Both the position numbers and the translations under genes were made by a program. A stretch of DNA of 6,491 nucleotides from Candidatus Acetothermia bacterium (GTDB lineage: Bacteria; Bipolaricaulota; Bipolaricaulia; Bipolaricaulales; Bipolaricaulaceae), in assembly GCA_011057175.1 (NCBI GenBank), contig DSBZ01000125.1, forward strand, positions 1-6,491, written 5' to 3'. The notes below the pieces were generated by a model. The model ran no database searches and was not told the DNA's origin. It saw only the letters and a program-made list of their open reading frames with translations. Positions 1-5,766 of this stretch are shown piece by piece (position 1 is the stretch's first letter; every line of letters begins with the position of its first letter).

Positions 1-588
1 CGTGGCCAAGATGAGCCGCTTGAGCGGCCGGGAGAGCTGGGCGGCGAGGAGCACTGCGAGGAGGGCCGCCGCGACGAGGGCCGCGGCCCCTCCCACGAGC
101 ACCGCCCGCTGGATCGAGCGGAGAAAGTCCCGCTCCAGTGGCGTCAGATTGGCGATGTCCAGGGGGATCACGGTCGCGACCTGTATCCCATCGACTACCA
201 CTGGTACCCCGTAGTACTCGATGATCTCCCTGATCTCGGGATCATCCATCACGCACTGCCCAAGCTGTGTCTTCTCGGCGCAGCCGACGACCTGGTACTC
301 AGCGTCAATGACCATGATCCTATCCAGGACCGGCCGGTGGAAGACCTCCGTTCCGCGGCGGACGTAGCTCACGAGCTGGAAGTAGATGTCGAGCCCAGCC
401 CAGGTTCCGTTGTCCCGCCAGTACCCGGCCAGGAACGGAACCAAGCTCTCCACTTCGAAGTGACGCTGCTCGAGCCGGAATGAGGCGAAACGCTCTCGGA
501 CCCCGGTCGTGGTCAGCCAGTACGTGGCACCGACGGCCAGCAGTGCAGTGAGTAGCAGTGCCGCTGACAGTTTCCACCGAAAAGACAA
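1..588 (-). CDS. Sensor histidine kinase, N-terminal part (cut by window edge)
   Basis: The minus-strand frame from a TTG at 588 is open to base 1 and gives 196 residues. It begins LSFRWKLSAALLLTALLAVG. I see a first membrane segment at about residues 7-22, an extracytoplasmic sensor region at about 25-160, a second membrane segment at about 162-184, and then SRPLKRLILAT, which looks like the start of a HAMP linker. The order and the RFASFRLEQRHFEVESLVPF stretch resemble BaeS-like kinases. The dimerisation His and ATPase domains would lie beyond base 1. The TTG is chosen because GAGGAGGGA sits 6 nt upstream and no better start exists. The sensor domain has two cysteines (C103, C112) that could form a disulfide. 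The gene lies downstream of the response regulator on the same strand, so it is probably its partner, although a 590-bp segment separates them. The substrate or signal cannot be told. Confidence 0.85.
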   Translation of the reverse strand, partial: MSFRWKLSAALLLTALLAVGATYWLTTTGVRERFASFRLEQRHFEVESLVPFLAGYWRDNGTWAGLDIYFQLVSYVRRGTEVFHRPVLDRIMVIDAEYQVVGCAEKTQLGQCVMDDPEIREIIEYYGVPVVVDGIQVATVIPLDIANLTPLERDFLRSIQRAVLVGGAAALVAAALLAVLLAAQLSRPLKRLILAT

Positions 589-603
589 GCGTTATCCCTC
601 CTC
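572..603. repeat. Direct repeat copy 1, spanning the kinase start
   Basis: These 32 bases match 1160-1191 without gaps at 25 of 32 positions. On the minus strand both copies read gagg-run, stop codon, short spacer, TTG, then codons for Ser-Phe-Arg-Trp. Within those five codons the only differences are silent (TCC/TCT and CGC/CGG). This copy contains the ribosome site and start of the active kinase frame. Confidence 0.7.
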
Positions 604-1159
604 AGAGTGGTGATCACAGAAGCGTCCCGTAAGCGCAGTCCGCCTGAACGTGACATCCACGTGGTCGGGCGCGCTTGTCAGACAGACCCGACCCCCTTGC
701 GCACCAAGACAACCATCTTCACACGTGTAGGCCGGCCGCTGTGTACTGAGCACACTTGCATGCAGGGGGCGAGAGGATGTTGAGGGTGATGACTGCGGTG
801 GCGTGTTTGTGTTTCGGAGGGGGCGTGGTAGCCCAATGCCCCCCTCTCGGGTGCGAGCTAGTCTCGTGCACTCCTCTCCCAGATGGTGCGGAGATGTGCT
901 GGGAGTGCTACTGGGATTGCGGTCCAGTTGGAGACGAGTTCTGCGTCTGCTATGTCTGCCGGTGATGTGATTTTCATGCAGGTGGGCACTGCCCCATGTG
1001 AGTCGGAGACACCAACTAGTGTGACTCGGGTGGAGCGGACGGGGGAGCGAGTCGTTCGAGGCAAGCCCTGAGACCTCCCTACGCTTCTCGTGGACTGCGC
1101 TGTCCGCTGCGGTTATGCATGCAGACCTGCTTGCCACACCGCTGTTCTTGACAGCGTGA
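604..1159. other. Segment separating regulator and kinase genes, flanked by direct repeats
   Basis: This stretch lies between the two 32-nt direct repeats and splits an otherwise compact regulator-kinase operon. It looks less GC-rich than the flanking genes. The only persuasive gene is the small cysteine-rich ORF at 777-965. A minus-strand frame is open through the whole segment (592-1176), but its product is rich in Arg, Ser, Thr and Pro without domain character, so I treat it as non-coding. The two sides, 604-776 and 966-1159, show no RNA gene, clear promoter or transposase. Short palindromes are present (ACACGTGT at 721-728, GGCCGGCC at 730-737) but have no obvious role. Confidence 0.5.
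777..965 (+). CDS. Small secreted cysteine-rich protein (hypothetical)
   Basis: The frame encodes 62 residues. The first 20, MLRVMTAVACLCFGGGVVAQ, look like a short signal peptide with Arg at position 3 and a possible cleavage site after Val-Val-Ala. The remaining 43 residues hold nine cysteines, several as CxxC or CxC (CWEC, CVCYVC), with acidic residues and no basic residue except the last Arg. Such a peptide would be disulfide-rich or metal-binding outside the cytoplasm. The ATG at 777 is chosen because AGGGGG lies 7 nt upstream; an in-frame TTG at 756 lacks a ribosome site, and GTG 786 or ATG 789 would drop the positive residue. It runs opposite to the regulator and kinase and lies in a segment that looks inserted. 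I do not recognise a family. It could be a chance ORF, but the signal-peptide layout and cysteine density argue for a real gene. Confidence 0.5.
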   Translation: MLRVMTAVACLCFGGGVVAQCPPLGCELVSCTPLPDGAEMCWECYWDCGPVGDEFCVCYVCR

Positions 1160-1191
1160 TTCCAGCGAAAGGACAACGGCTACCCCCCCTC
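1160..1191. repeat. Direct repeat copy 2, fossil kinase start after the regulator stop
   Basis: This is the partner of 572-603. On the minus strand it spans the last codons and TAG of the response regulator, a 3-nt gap, and TTG TCC TTT CGC TGG, which reads LSFRW like the real kinase start. After about two further codons the frame loses all resemblance to a membrane segment. It therefore looks like the original, now broken, kinase start, or a duplicated copy of it. Confidence 0.65.
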
Positions 1192-1872
1192 GGGGGGGCG
1201 GAACTTGTACCCCACTCCGTGCACGGTGAGGATGTAGGTGGGATCCTCCGGATCGGGTTCGATCTTGTGGCGGAGGTTTTTCACGTGGGAGTCCACCGTG
1301 CGCGGCAGGGTCGCGTACGTTCGCTCCTGCAGCGCCTCCAGGAGCTCGCGCCGCGTGAACACCCGTCCGGGGTGGCGAGCGAAGAACGCGAGGAGATCGA
1401 ACTCGGTGGGGGTCAGGTCGAGGAGGCCCCCGCCGAGGCGGGCCTCCCGGGCTGCGAGGTCCACGGTGAGTTTCCCCACGCGGATCACCTCGGGGACCGT
1501 GGTCCCCTCCGTGCGGCGGAGAACGGCACGCACCCGCGCCGCGAGCTCCCGCAGGCTGAACGGCTTCGTCACGTAGTCGTCGGCCCCCATCTCCAGGCCG
1601 GCCACGCGGTCCGCCTCCTCCGTGCGGGCGGTGAGCATGATGATCGGGGTCGTCGCGCCCTGGCGGATGCGCCGTGCCACCTCCAACCCGTGCATCCCGG
1701 GAAGCATCAAGTCGAGGACCACGAGGTCGGGTTGGAGGTCCTTGAACAGGGTCCACCCCTCCTCGCCCGTGAACGCGACCTCCACCCGGTACCCCTCCCG
1801 CATGAGGTACGTCTGGACCATGCGTGCGATCTCCCGCTCATCTTCCACCACGAGCACCGTCTTCATGTGCAT
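1180..1872 (-). CDS. OmpR/PhoB-family response regulator
   Basis: The 230-residue product has the usual two-domain length. The receiver domain (about 3-120) shows the acidic pair E10-D11, the phosphoacceptor D54 in VVLDLMLPG, the switch T81 in MLTAR and the conserved K103 in TKPF. The C-terminal winged-helix domain (about 130-227) carries LTPTEFDLL, TRRELLEAL and the recognition segment RTVDSHVKNLRHKI, ending in the hairpin GVGYKF. It would be phosphorylated by the neighbouring kinase and bind promoter DNA as a dimer. The start is ATG 1872 (MHMKTVLVVEDE); ATG 1866 is equally possible. TAGGCT lies four bases upstream of ATG 1872 and could be a -10 element of a leaderless transcript, but I see no good -35. 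An upstream extension to 1977 would add a Pro/Arg-rich, non-conserved N-terminus and is rejected. The regulated genes are unknown; the divergent synthetase gene is one candidate. Confidence 0.95.
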   Translation of the reverse strand: MHMKTVLVVEDEREIARMVQTYLMREGYRVEVAFTGEEGWTLFKDLQPDLVVLDLMLPGMHGLEVARRIRQGATTPIIMLTARTEEADRVAGLEMGADDYVTKPFSLRELAARVRAVLRRTEGTTVPEVIRVGKLTVDLAAREARLGGGLLDLTPTEFDLLAFFARHPGRVFTRRELLEALQERTYATLPRTVDSHVKNLRHKIEPDPEDPTYILTVHGVGYKFRPPEGG

Positions 1873-1893
1873 GGTTAGCCTACCCAAAGGAGG

Positions 1894-1925
1894 GAGAGGG
1901 GGCGAGGGATCCCTCGACCCCTCTC
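1894..1925. repeat. 32-bp near-perfect palindrome upstream of the regulator gene
   Basis: The core CGAGGGATCCCTCG (1903-1916) is a perfect 14-bp palindrome. After one G/A mismatch on each side, GAGAGGGG and CCCCTCTC continue the symmetry, giving two 16-base arms with no loop. It lies 21 bp upstream of the regulator start, in the intergene shared with the divergent synthetase gene. It could be a protein-binding site for autoregulation, or a dispersed palindromic element. OmpR-type regulators usually bind direct repeats, so a different protein is possible. Confidence 0.6.
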
Positions 1926-2046
1926 GTCGGTCAGGGGGTGGTTCCGGTGGTTGGGCTCTCGCGTGCTCTTCCACCACGATCCACTATCCACCGTTGCGGT
2001 CGAGGGGAGGTGCAGGGGGTGTGAAGATCCCGCGGAGGCAGCTACC

Positions 2047-4107
2047 ATGTGTCCCAACATGCCACGGGATCTCACGGATCTCCTTTTTCCCCGGGCGGTG
2101 GCGGTGGTCGGGGCCTCCGCCACGCCGGGCAAGCTCGGGCACGCCCTCTTCTCCAACGTCGCCGGGTTCACCGGGCCCGTGTACGCGGTGAACCCTAGCC
2201 ACACCCAGATCCTCGGCCGGCCGTGCGTCCCGACCGTGGACGACCTCCCCGCGGATGTGAGCCTCGCCATCATCGCCGTCCCCCCCGCCGACGCGCTCCG
2301 CGCCCTCGACGCCTGCGGGGGGAAGGGGATCCACAACGCGGTCGTGATCACAGCCGGGTTCAAGGAGCAGGGAGGGGACGGGATCGATCGGGAGCGGCAG
2401 CTCGTGCGCATCGCTGCCGCCCACGGGATGAAAGTGCTCGGGCCGAACTCGTTCGGGCTCATCTCCCCCCGGGCGAGGCTCAACGCGACCTTCGCCCCGC
2501 GGGGAGCGTTCGCGGGCGCGATCGCGTTCCTCTCCCAGTCCGGGGCCCTCGGAAGCGCGGTCCTGAACTGGGCCTGGCAGAGGGAGCTTGGGTTCTCGTT
2601 CTTCGTGTCGCTTGGCAACAAGGCCGTGCTCACCGAGAACGACCTCCTTGCCGCCCTCGCCCGTGACCCGAAGACGCGGGTCATTGCGGCCTACCTCGAA
2701 GGGGTCGAGGATGGGCGTGAGTTCGTGCGCCTCGCAAGCGAGGTGACGCGGGAGAAGCCCGTGCTCGTCCTCAAGGCGGGGACCACGGAGGTCGGGGCGC
2801 GGGCGGCCTCGTCCCATACGGGGGCCCTTGCCGGATCGGACCGCGCCTACGAGGCCGCGTTCCGGCGATGCGGGGTTCTCCGCGTTCGCACGGTGGAGGA
2901 ACTGCTCGAAGGGGCGATCGCGCTCTCCCAGGAGCCCCTGCCGCGCGGGCGGAGGGTCGGGATCGTGAGCAACGCCGGCGGGCCGGCGATCCTGGCTGCG
3001 GATGCCGCCGCGGACGACGGCCTCGAGCTGCCTCCTCTCTCTCCGGCGACCGTGGACTCCCTCGCCGAACACTTCCCCAGGGCGAGCGTCGCCAATCCAG
3101 TGGATATCCTCGCCGATGCCTCCGCCGACCGGTTCCGGGATGCGGTGGAGTGGGTCCTCGCCGACCCACGGGTGGACATGGGGCTCGTCCTCACCGCCCC
3201 CCACCCCGTGCTGACCTTTGCTGAGCTGGCACGGATCCTCGCCGCAGCGCATCGCCGGCACGCGAAACCGGTCGTGGCAAGCTTCCTCGCCGGCGAGCTC
3301 GGGGAGGAGGCGGTGAAGATATTGGGCGCAGCCGGGATCCCCGCGTACTTCGAGCCCGCCCGCGCCGTGCGGGCATTGGCGACCCTCGCCCGCTATCGGG
3401 AGATCCGGGACCGCCCGCCCCCCGAGCGATCGGCGGGGGATGCCGATCGGGCTCGGGCGCGGGAGCTTCTGCGCTCGCGCGGCCCTCGGCTCGGCGTGGA
3501 ATCGCTCGATCTCCTCGCTGTTTATGGGGTCCCCGTCGCGCGAGGGGGGGTCGCGCGCAGCGCGGACGAGGCGGAAGCGCTGGCCCACGATCTGGGGGAG
3601 AAGGTTGTCCTCAAGGTCCTCTCCTCAGCGGTCGTCCACAAGTCCGATGCGGGCGGGGTGAGGATCGGCGTTCCCGTGGGCGGGGTTCGAGACGCCTATC
3701 GGGAGATGGTCCGGGGCGTCCCCACCGCGGCCGGCGCGTACGTGCAGGAACTCCTCCCGCCGGGCGTGGAGGTCATCGTGGGGATCGTGCGTGACCCCAC
3801 GTTCGGGCCCCTCGTCATGTTCGGGCTGGGCGGCGTGTTCGTCGAGGTCCTGGGCGATGTGGCGTTCGCCCTCGCCCCCCTCTCCCGGGGCGAGGCGGAG
3901 GGTCTGCTGCGGAGCATTCGGGGGTTCCCGCTCCTTGAAGGAGCGCGGGGGCGGCCGGGGGTGCACCTGCCGAGCCTTGCGGACGCCGTGGAGCGGCTGA
4001 GCCACCTCGCCGCCGACTTCCCGGAGATCCGAGAGCTCGACGTGAACCCGATCCTCTGCTACCCGGATCGCGTGGTGGCCGTGGACCTCCGGGTGAGCCT
4101 CGACTGA
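2047..4107 (+). CDS. Fused alpha-beta ADP-forming acyl-CoA (acetyl-CoA) synthetase
   Basis: The 686-residue product belongs to the NDP-forming acyl-CoA synthetase family, which converts acyl-CoA, ADP and phosphate into acid, CoA and ATP. The alpha part comes first: a CoA-binding Rossmann domain (about 10-140, GASATPGKLG at 22-31, LGPNSFGLISP at 131-141), then two ligase-CoA domains (about 150-450) with SLGNKA, YLEGVEDG (E218) and the phospho-histidine motif SSHTGALAGS, where H257 is the expected acceptor. The beta part is an ATP-grasp domain (about 475-686) with the second conserved His in HKSDAGG (H531) and ELDVNPIL near the C-terminus (D665, N667). All key residues are present, so the enzyme should work. 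ATG 2047 is chosen because GGAGG lies 8 nt upstream. The substrate could be acetyl-CoA or a branched or aryl acyl-CoA; sequence alone does not decide. It stands alone, divergent from the regulator and convergent with osmC. Confidence 0.92.
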   Translation: MCPNMPRDLTDLLFPRAVAVVGASATPGKLGHALFSNVAGFTGPVYAVNPSHTQILGRPCVPTVDDLPADVSLAIIAVPPADALRALDACGGKGIHNAVVITAGFKEQGGDGIDRERQLVRIAAAHGMKVLGPNSFGLISPRARLNATFAPRGAFAGAIAFLSQSGALGSAVLNWAWQRELGFSFFVSLGNKAVLTENDLLAALARDPKTRVIAAYLEGVEDGREFVRLASEVTREKPVLVLKAGTTEVGARAASSHTGALAGSDRAYEAAFRRCGVLRVRTVEELLEGAIALSQEPLPRGRRVGIVSNAGGPAILAADAAADDGLELPPLSPATVDSLAEHFPRASVANPVDILADASADRFRDAVEWVLADPRVDMGLVLTAPHPVLTFAELARILAAAHRRHAKPVVASFLAGELGEEAVKILGAAGIPAYFEPARAVRALATLARYREIRDRPPPERSAGDADRARARELLRSRGPRLGVESLDLLAVYGVPVARGGVARSADEAEALAHDLGEKVVLKVLSSAVVHKSDAGGVRIGVPVGGVRDAYREMVRGVPTAAGAYVQELLPPGVEVIVGIVRDPTFGPLVMFGLGGVFVEVLGDVAFALAPLSRGEAEGLLRSIRGFPLLEGARGRPGVHLPSLADAVERLSHLAADFPEIRELDVNPILCYPDRVVAVDLRVSLD

Positions 4108-4120
4108 AGTCTGGATCCTC

Positions 4121-4201
4121 ACCGCCGAGGCGCAGAGGACGCAGAGGGACCCTGAAGCCTTTCTCACCACCAAGTACGCCAAGGACACGAAGAACACCAA
4201 G
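4121..4201 (+). repeat. Nine-nucleotide periodic repeat, left arm
   Basis: Two blocks of degenerate 9-mers sit just after the synthetase stop codon. Block one is accgccgag, gcgcagagg, acgcagagg (4121-4147). Block two is accaccaag, tacgccaag, gacacgaag, aacaccaag (4166-4201). This resembles the accacgaaggacacgaagg type of dispersed intergenic element seen in many environmental genomes. When translated, such repeats yield spurious Leu-Arg-Val-Leu peptides, so the frames across it should not be called genes. Confidence 0.75.
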
Positions 4202-4251
4202 GGATCGGAGTTCTTTGGAACACAACCTGACCGACTACGCCTGCGTTCTAG

Positions 4252-4307
4252 TCCTTGCCTCTGTGTCTTGGTGGTAGATCCTGCCGTTCTTCTCGGCGCT
4301 CTGCGGT
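4252..4307 (-). repeat. Nine-nucleotide periodic repeat, right arm (inverted)
   Basis: Read on the minus strand this arm repeats the left arm's order: accgcagag and cgccgag first (4307-4292), then accaccaag and acacagagg (4275-4258), then caagga. Perfect pairs with the left arm include accaccaag 4166-4174 with 4267-4275, and cgccgag 4123-4129 with 4292-4298. It lies between convergent stop codons, so RNA read from either side could fold back on itself and help end transcription. Confidence 0.65.
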
Positions 4308-4326
4308 AAGAGATCTGCTGACCTGA

Positions 4327-4728
4327 CTACGGCCGGGCTTCGACCTCGATCGTGATCTCGGTGGAGAGGGAGCTCCCCACGGGGCAGTACCTCTCGTAGG
4401 AGAGCTGGGCCGCCTTGCGCAGGTTCCCCTCCGGCACGCCCTCTGCCCGGACGAGGAGCTTCGCCGTGCGGAACGCCTTGGGGTGCTCCGGGGCCTGCTC
4501 CGCTGCGATCACGATCTCCAGGCTCCGCGGTGGGGTGCGCATCTTCCCGAGGATCGACACCACGTCCATCCCCGTGCACCCCCCGAGCGCGCACAGGAGG
4601 AGCTCGGTGGGCCGGGGGCCGGAATCCTCTCCCCCCGCCTCGCGGCCGGCGTCCATCGCCACGGCGTGGCTGGAGGGCCCCACGCCCACGAACTTCATCC
4701 CGCCTTGCCAGGTGACCTTGGCTTCCAT
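4327..4728 (-). CDS. OsmC/Ohr-family peroxidase-like protein
   Basis: The 133-residue product has OsmC-fold signatures: RPTELLLCALGGCTGMDVVSIL with the first conserved cysteine C51 (C46 is an extra one), and YERYCPVGSSL with the second conserved cysteine C115. In characterised members these two cysteines reduce organic hydroperoxides, using dihydrolipoyl or other thiol partners in the cytoplasm. The sequence is closer to the YhfA-like OsmC subgroup than to classical Ohr, and that subgroup's substrate is less certain. ATG 4728 is the only sensible start. It has no clear ribosome site, but a TTGACA-N17-TAGGCT promoter ends six bases before it, so the mRNA is probably leaderless. It is divergent from arsR-glutaredoxin and likely shares its operator. 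Confidence 0.88.
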   Translation of the reverse strand: MEAKVTWQGGMKFVGVGPSSHAVAMDAGREAGGEDSGPRPTELLLCALGGCTGMDVVSILGKMRTPPRSLEIVIAAEQAPEHPKAFRTAKLLVRAEGVPEGNLRKAAQLSYERYCPVGSSLSTEITIEVEARP

Positions 4729-4734
4729 GCGCCA

Positions 4735-4763
4735 AGCCTAGCCGGCCGCGCCCGTCGTGTCAA
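4735..4763 (-). promoter_or_regulatory. Sigma70-type promoter of osmC
   Basis: On the minus strand a perfect -35 TTGACA (4763-4758) is followed by 17 bases and a -10 TAGGCT (4740-4735). Transcription would start about six or seven bases further, at the ATG of osmC (4728), leaving no 5' leader. The -35 lies three bases from the ArsR-type operator. Confidence 0.65.
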
Positions 4764-4766
4764 CAC

Positions 4767-4782
4767 TTCAACGACAGTTGAA
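4767..4782. promoter_or_regulatory. Putative ArsR-family operator between divergent promoters
   Basis: TTCAAC-GACA-GTTGAA is a perfect inverted repeat with 6-base arms. TTCAA/TTGAA half-sites are typical of ArsR/SmtB regulators. It overlaps the -35 of arsR (4778-4783) and abuts the -35 of osmC (4758-4763), so a bound dimer could block both promoters. Confidence 0.7.
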
Positions 4783-4805
4783 CGTTACTCCGGACGAGCT
4801 ATACT
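4778..4805 (+). promoter_or_regulatory. Promoter of the arsR-glutaredoxin operon
   Basis: A -35 TTGAAC (4778-4783) and a -10 TATACT (4800-4805) are separated by 16 bases, close to the sigma70 consensus. The expected start of transcription, six or seven bases after the -10, coincides with the GTG start codon at 4812, implying a leaderless message. Confidence 0.7.
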
Positions 4806-4811
4806 CGGTCC

Positions 4812-5129
4812 GTGGACCGAGAGCTCGCGGAGCTGGCGAAGTCGTTCGCCGCCCTGGGGAGCATGGAGCGGATACAGATCTTGAGCTACCTGCTTGCCCA
4901 GGACAGCACTCCCTGTGGGCGGATCGCCCAGGCGTTGGCGATGTCCACCTCCGCTTTCTCGTACCATCTGCGGATCCTGGAGGAGGCGGGGCTCGTGGCG
5001 CGGACCCGCGACGGGCGGCTCCACTGCTTGAGCGTGACCCCCGCGTTGCAGGAGCTCCTCTCGCCAGGGATCCGCAATAAACTCGCTGAGGAGGGAACGA
5101 AATGGACGAGCAAGTCAAGCACGAAGTGA
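4812..5129 (+). CDS. ArsR-family transcriptional regulator
   Basis: The 105-residue product has the ArsR winged-helix layout: helix 1 ELAKSFAALGSMERIQILSYLL (about 7-28), a helix-turn-helix with the recognition helix MSTSAFSYHLRILEEAGLV (44-62), and the wing ARTRDGRLHCLSVT (63-76). These proteins repress their own operon until a metal or oxidant changes them. The metal-binding CxC of classical ArsR is absent; only C35 and C72 are present. C35 precedes the helix-turn-helix and C72 is in the wing, so a thiol switch is a reasonable guess. The start is GTG 4812, because the alternative ATG 4864 would remove helix 1. No ribosome site precedes GTG 4812; the promoter position points to a leaderless start. 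The last 28 bases overlap the glutaredoxin gene in another frame, which suggests translational coupling. Confidence 0.88.
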   Translation: MDRELAELAKSFAALGSMERIQILSYLLAQDSTPCGRIAQALAMSTSAFSYHLRILEEAGLVARTRDGRLHCLSVTPALQELLSPGIRNKLAEEGTKWTSKSSTK

Positions 5130-5353
5130 TCGTCTATAGCACCCCCACCTGCCCGTGGTGTCAGGTGGCCAAGCGGTACCTGGACGACCGGGGAATCGCC
5201 TACACCGACGTGGACGTGTCCGCCGACTACCAGGCGGCGATGGAGATGGTGCGCAAGACCGGGCAACAGGGCGTGCCGGTGATCGAGGTGGACGGCGAGT
5301 TCGTGGTTGGGTTCGACAAGGCCCGCCTCGACGCCCTGCTCGGGCTGAGCTAG
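5102..5353 (+). CDS. Glutaredoxin-like protein, YruB type
   Basis: The 83-residue product is a single thioredoxin-fold domain. It opens with a beta strand and the active site CPWC (C17, C20), and has the conserved cis-proline in QGVPVIEVDGE (V57-P58 region) and the C-terminal VVGFDKARLDALLGL typical of YruB-like glutaredoxins. It would reduce disulfides or glutathione-like mixed disulfides in the cytoplasm. ATG 5102 is preceded by GAGGAGGGA with good spacing and overlaps the end of arsR by 28 bases, so the two are one operon. Beside a divergent OsmC peroxidase it may recycle the oxidised enzyme or the regulator, which is inference. A 66-bp fragment of a close paralogue lies at 6146-6211. Confidence 0.92.
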   Translation: MDEQVKHEVIVYSTPTCPWCQVAKRYLDDRGIAYTDVDVSADYQAAMEMVRKTGQQGVPVIEVDGEFVVGFDKARLDALLGLS

Positions 5354-5368
5354 GTTTGGAACAGGGTT

Positions 5369-5392
5369 CAGGCTCTCCGTGCATGAGCCCTG
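5369..5392 (+). terminator. Weak hairpin after the glutaredoxin gene
   Basis: CAGGCTC and GAGCCCTG form a seven-pair stem with one bulged C and a nine-base loop, 16 bases after the glutaredoxin stop. No T-run follows, so it is at best a weak or factor-assisted terminator. The rest of 5354-5439 shows nothing else. Confidence 0.3.
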
Positions 5393-5439
5393 GGCTTGGG
5401 CAGCGGGTGATGTTCCCGGGGCGCAGTTGGGGATGACTT

Positions 5440-5748
5440 CTACTCGGCCTCGAGGACCATCAGGAACCCGCCGGCTGCACGATCCTGATGCCGCGGTACC
5501 TACCCAGCGTGATCATGGCCGCTGCTGCGATCAACTCCACAAGCCGGGATAGCTCGTCAGGCGCGAGCTTCTGATACTGGCGGATTGGTGGACGCTGCAA
5601 GACCCTCTTCAGTTCACGCAGTAGGGCGCGGGACGTGGCAAGCTCGACCTTGCCCGTCCAGCCATACCCGAAGTACCCGTCCCGGCGCACCCTCCCGAAC
5701 CATGGTCGCGCTCACCACCACGTTCGTGTCGGGGAACAAGCGAATCAT
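5440..5748 (-). pseudogene. PIN-domain (VapC-like) toxin, frameshifted and internally deleted
   Basis: Read from ATG 5748 the first frame gives MIRLFPDTNVVVSATMVREG and continues to VWLDG, the usual start of PIN-family toxins with the first catalytic Asp (D7). One extra G in the GGG run at about 5653-5655 shifts it to a stop at 5614-5616. The neighbouring frame carries on as GKVELATSRALLRELKRVLQ and then RLVELIAAAA, and jumps directly to ITLGRYRGIRIVQPA, which belongs near the end of this family. The middle part, about 40-50 residues holding the other acidic catalytic residues, is missing (junction near 5505-5525). A missing base at about 5465-5470 shifts the frame again, after which FLMVLEAE and a stop at 5440-5442 follow. 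Intact relatives are RNases that cleave RNA when free of antitoxin. This copy should be dead. Its intact antitoxin lies 18 bases upstream. Confidence 0.82.
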
Positions 5749-5766
5749 GACCCGAACCCACAGGGG

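Noticed and set aside
756..776. TTG at 756 as start of the cysteine-rich ORF
   Set aside because: No ribosome site precedes it and the extra residues would spoil the signal peptide start; ATG 777 has AGGGGG at 7 nt.
592..1176. Long minus-strand open frame of 194 codons between kinase and regulator
   Set aside because: Apart from the fossil LSFRW start the product is low-complexity Ser/Thr/Arg/Pro with no domain, and it lies antisense to a better-supported small ORF.
1951..2046. Upstream extension of the synthetase to a TTG at 1951
   Set aside because: The added residues are not conserved-looking and there is no ribosome site, whereas ATG 2047 has GGAGG at ideal spacing.
1984..3588. Long minus-strand open frame opposite the synthetase gene
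   Set aside because: It is the antisense shadow of a high-GC gene whose plus-strand product has all family motifs; the shadow product is Arg/Gly/Pro-rich without a domain.
4121..4307. CRISPR array
   Set aside because: The units are 9 nt, degenerate and adjacent, with no repeat-spacer alternation and no cas gene.
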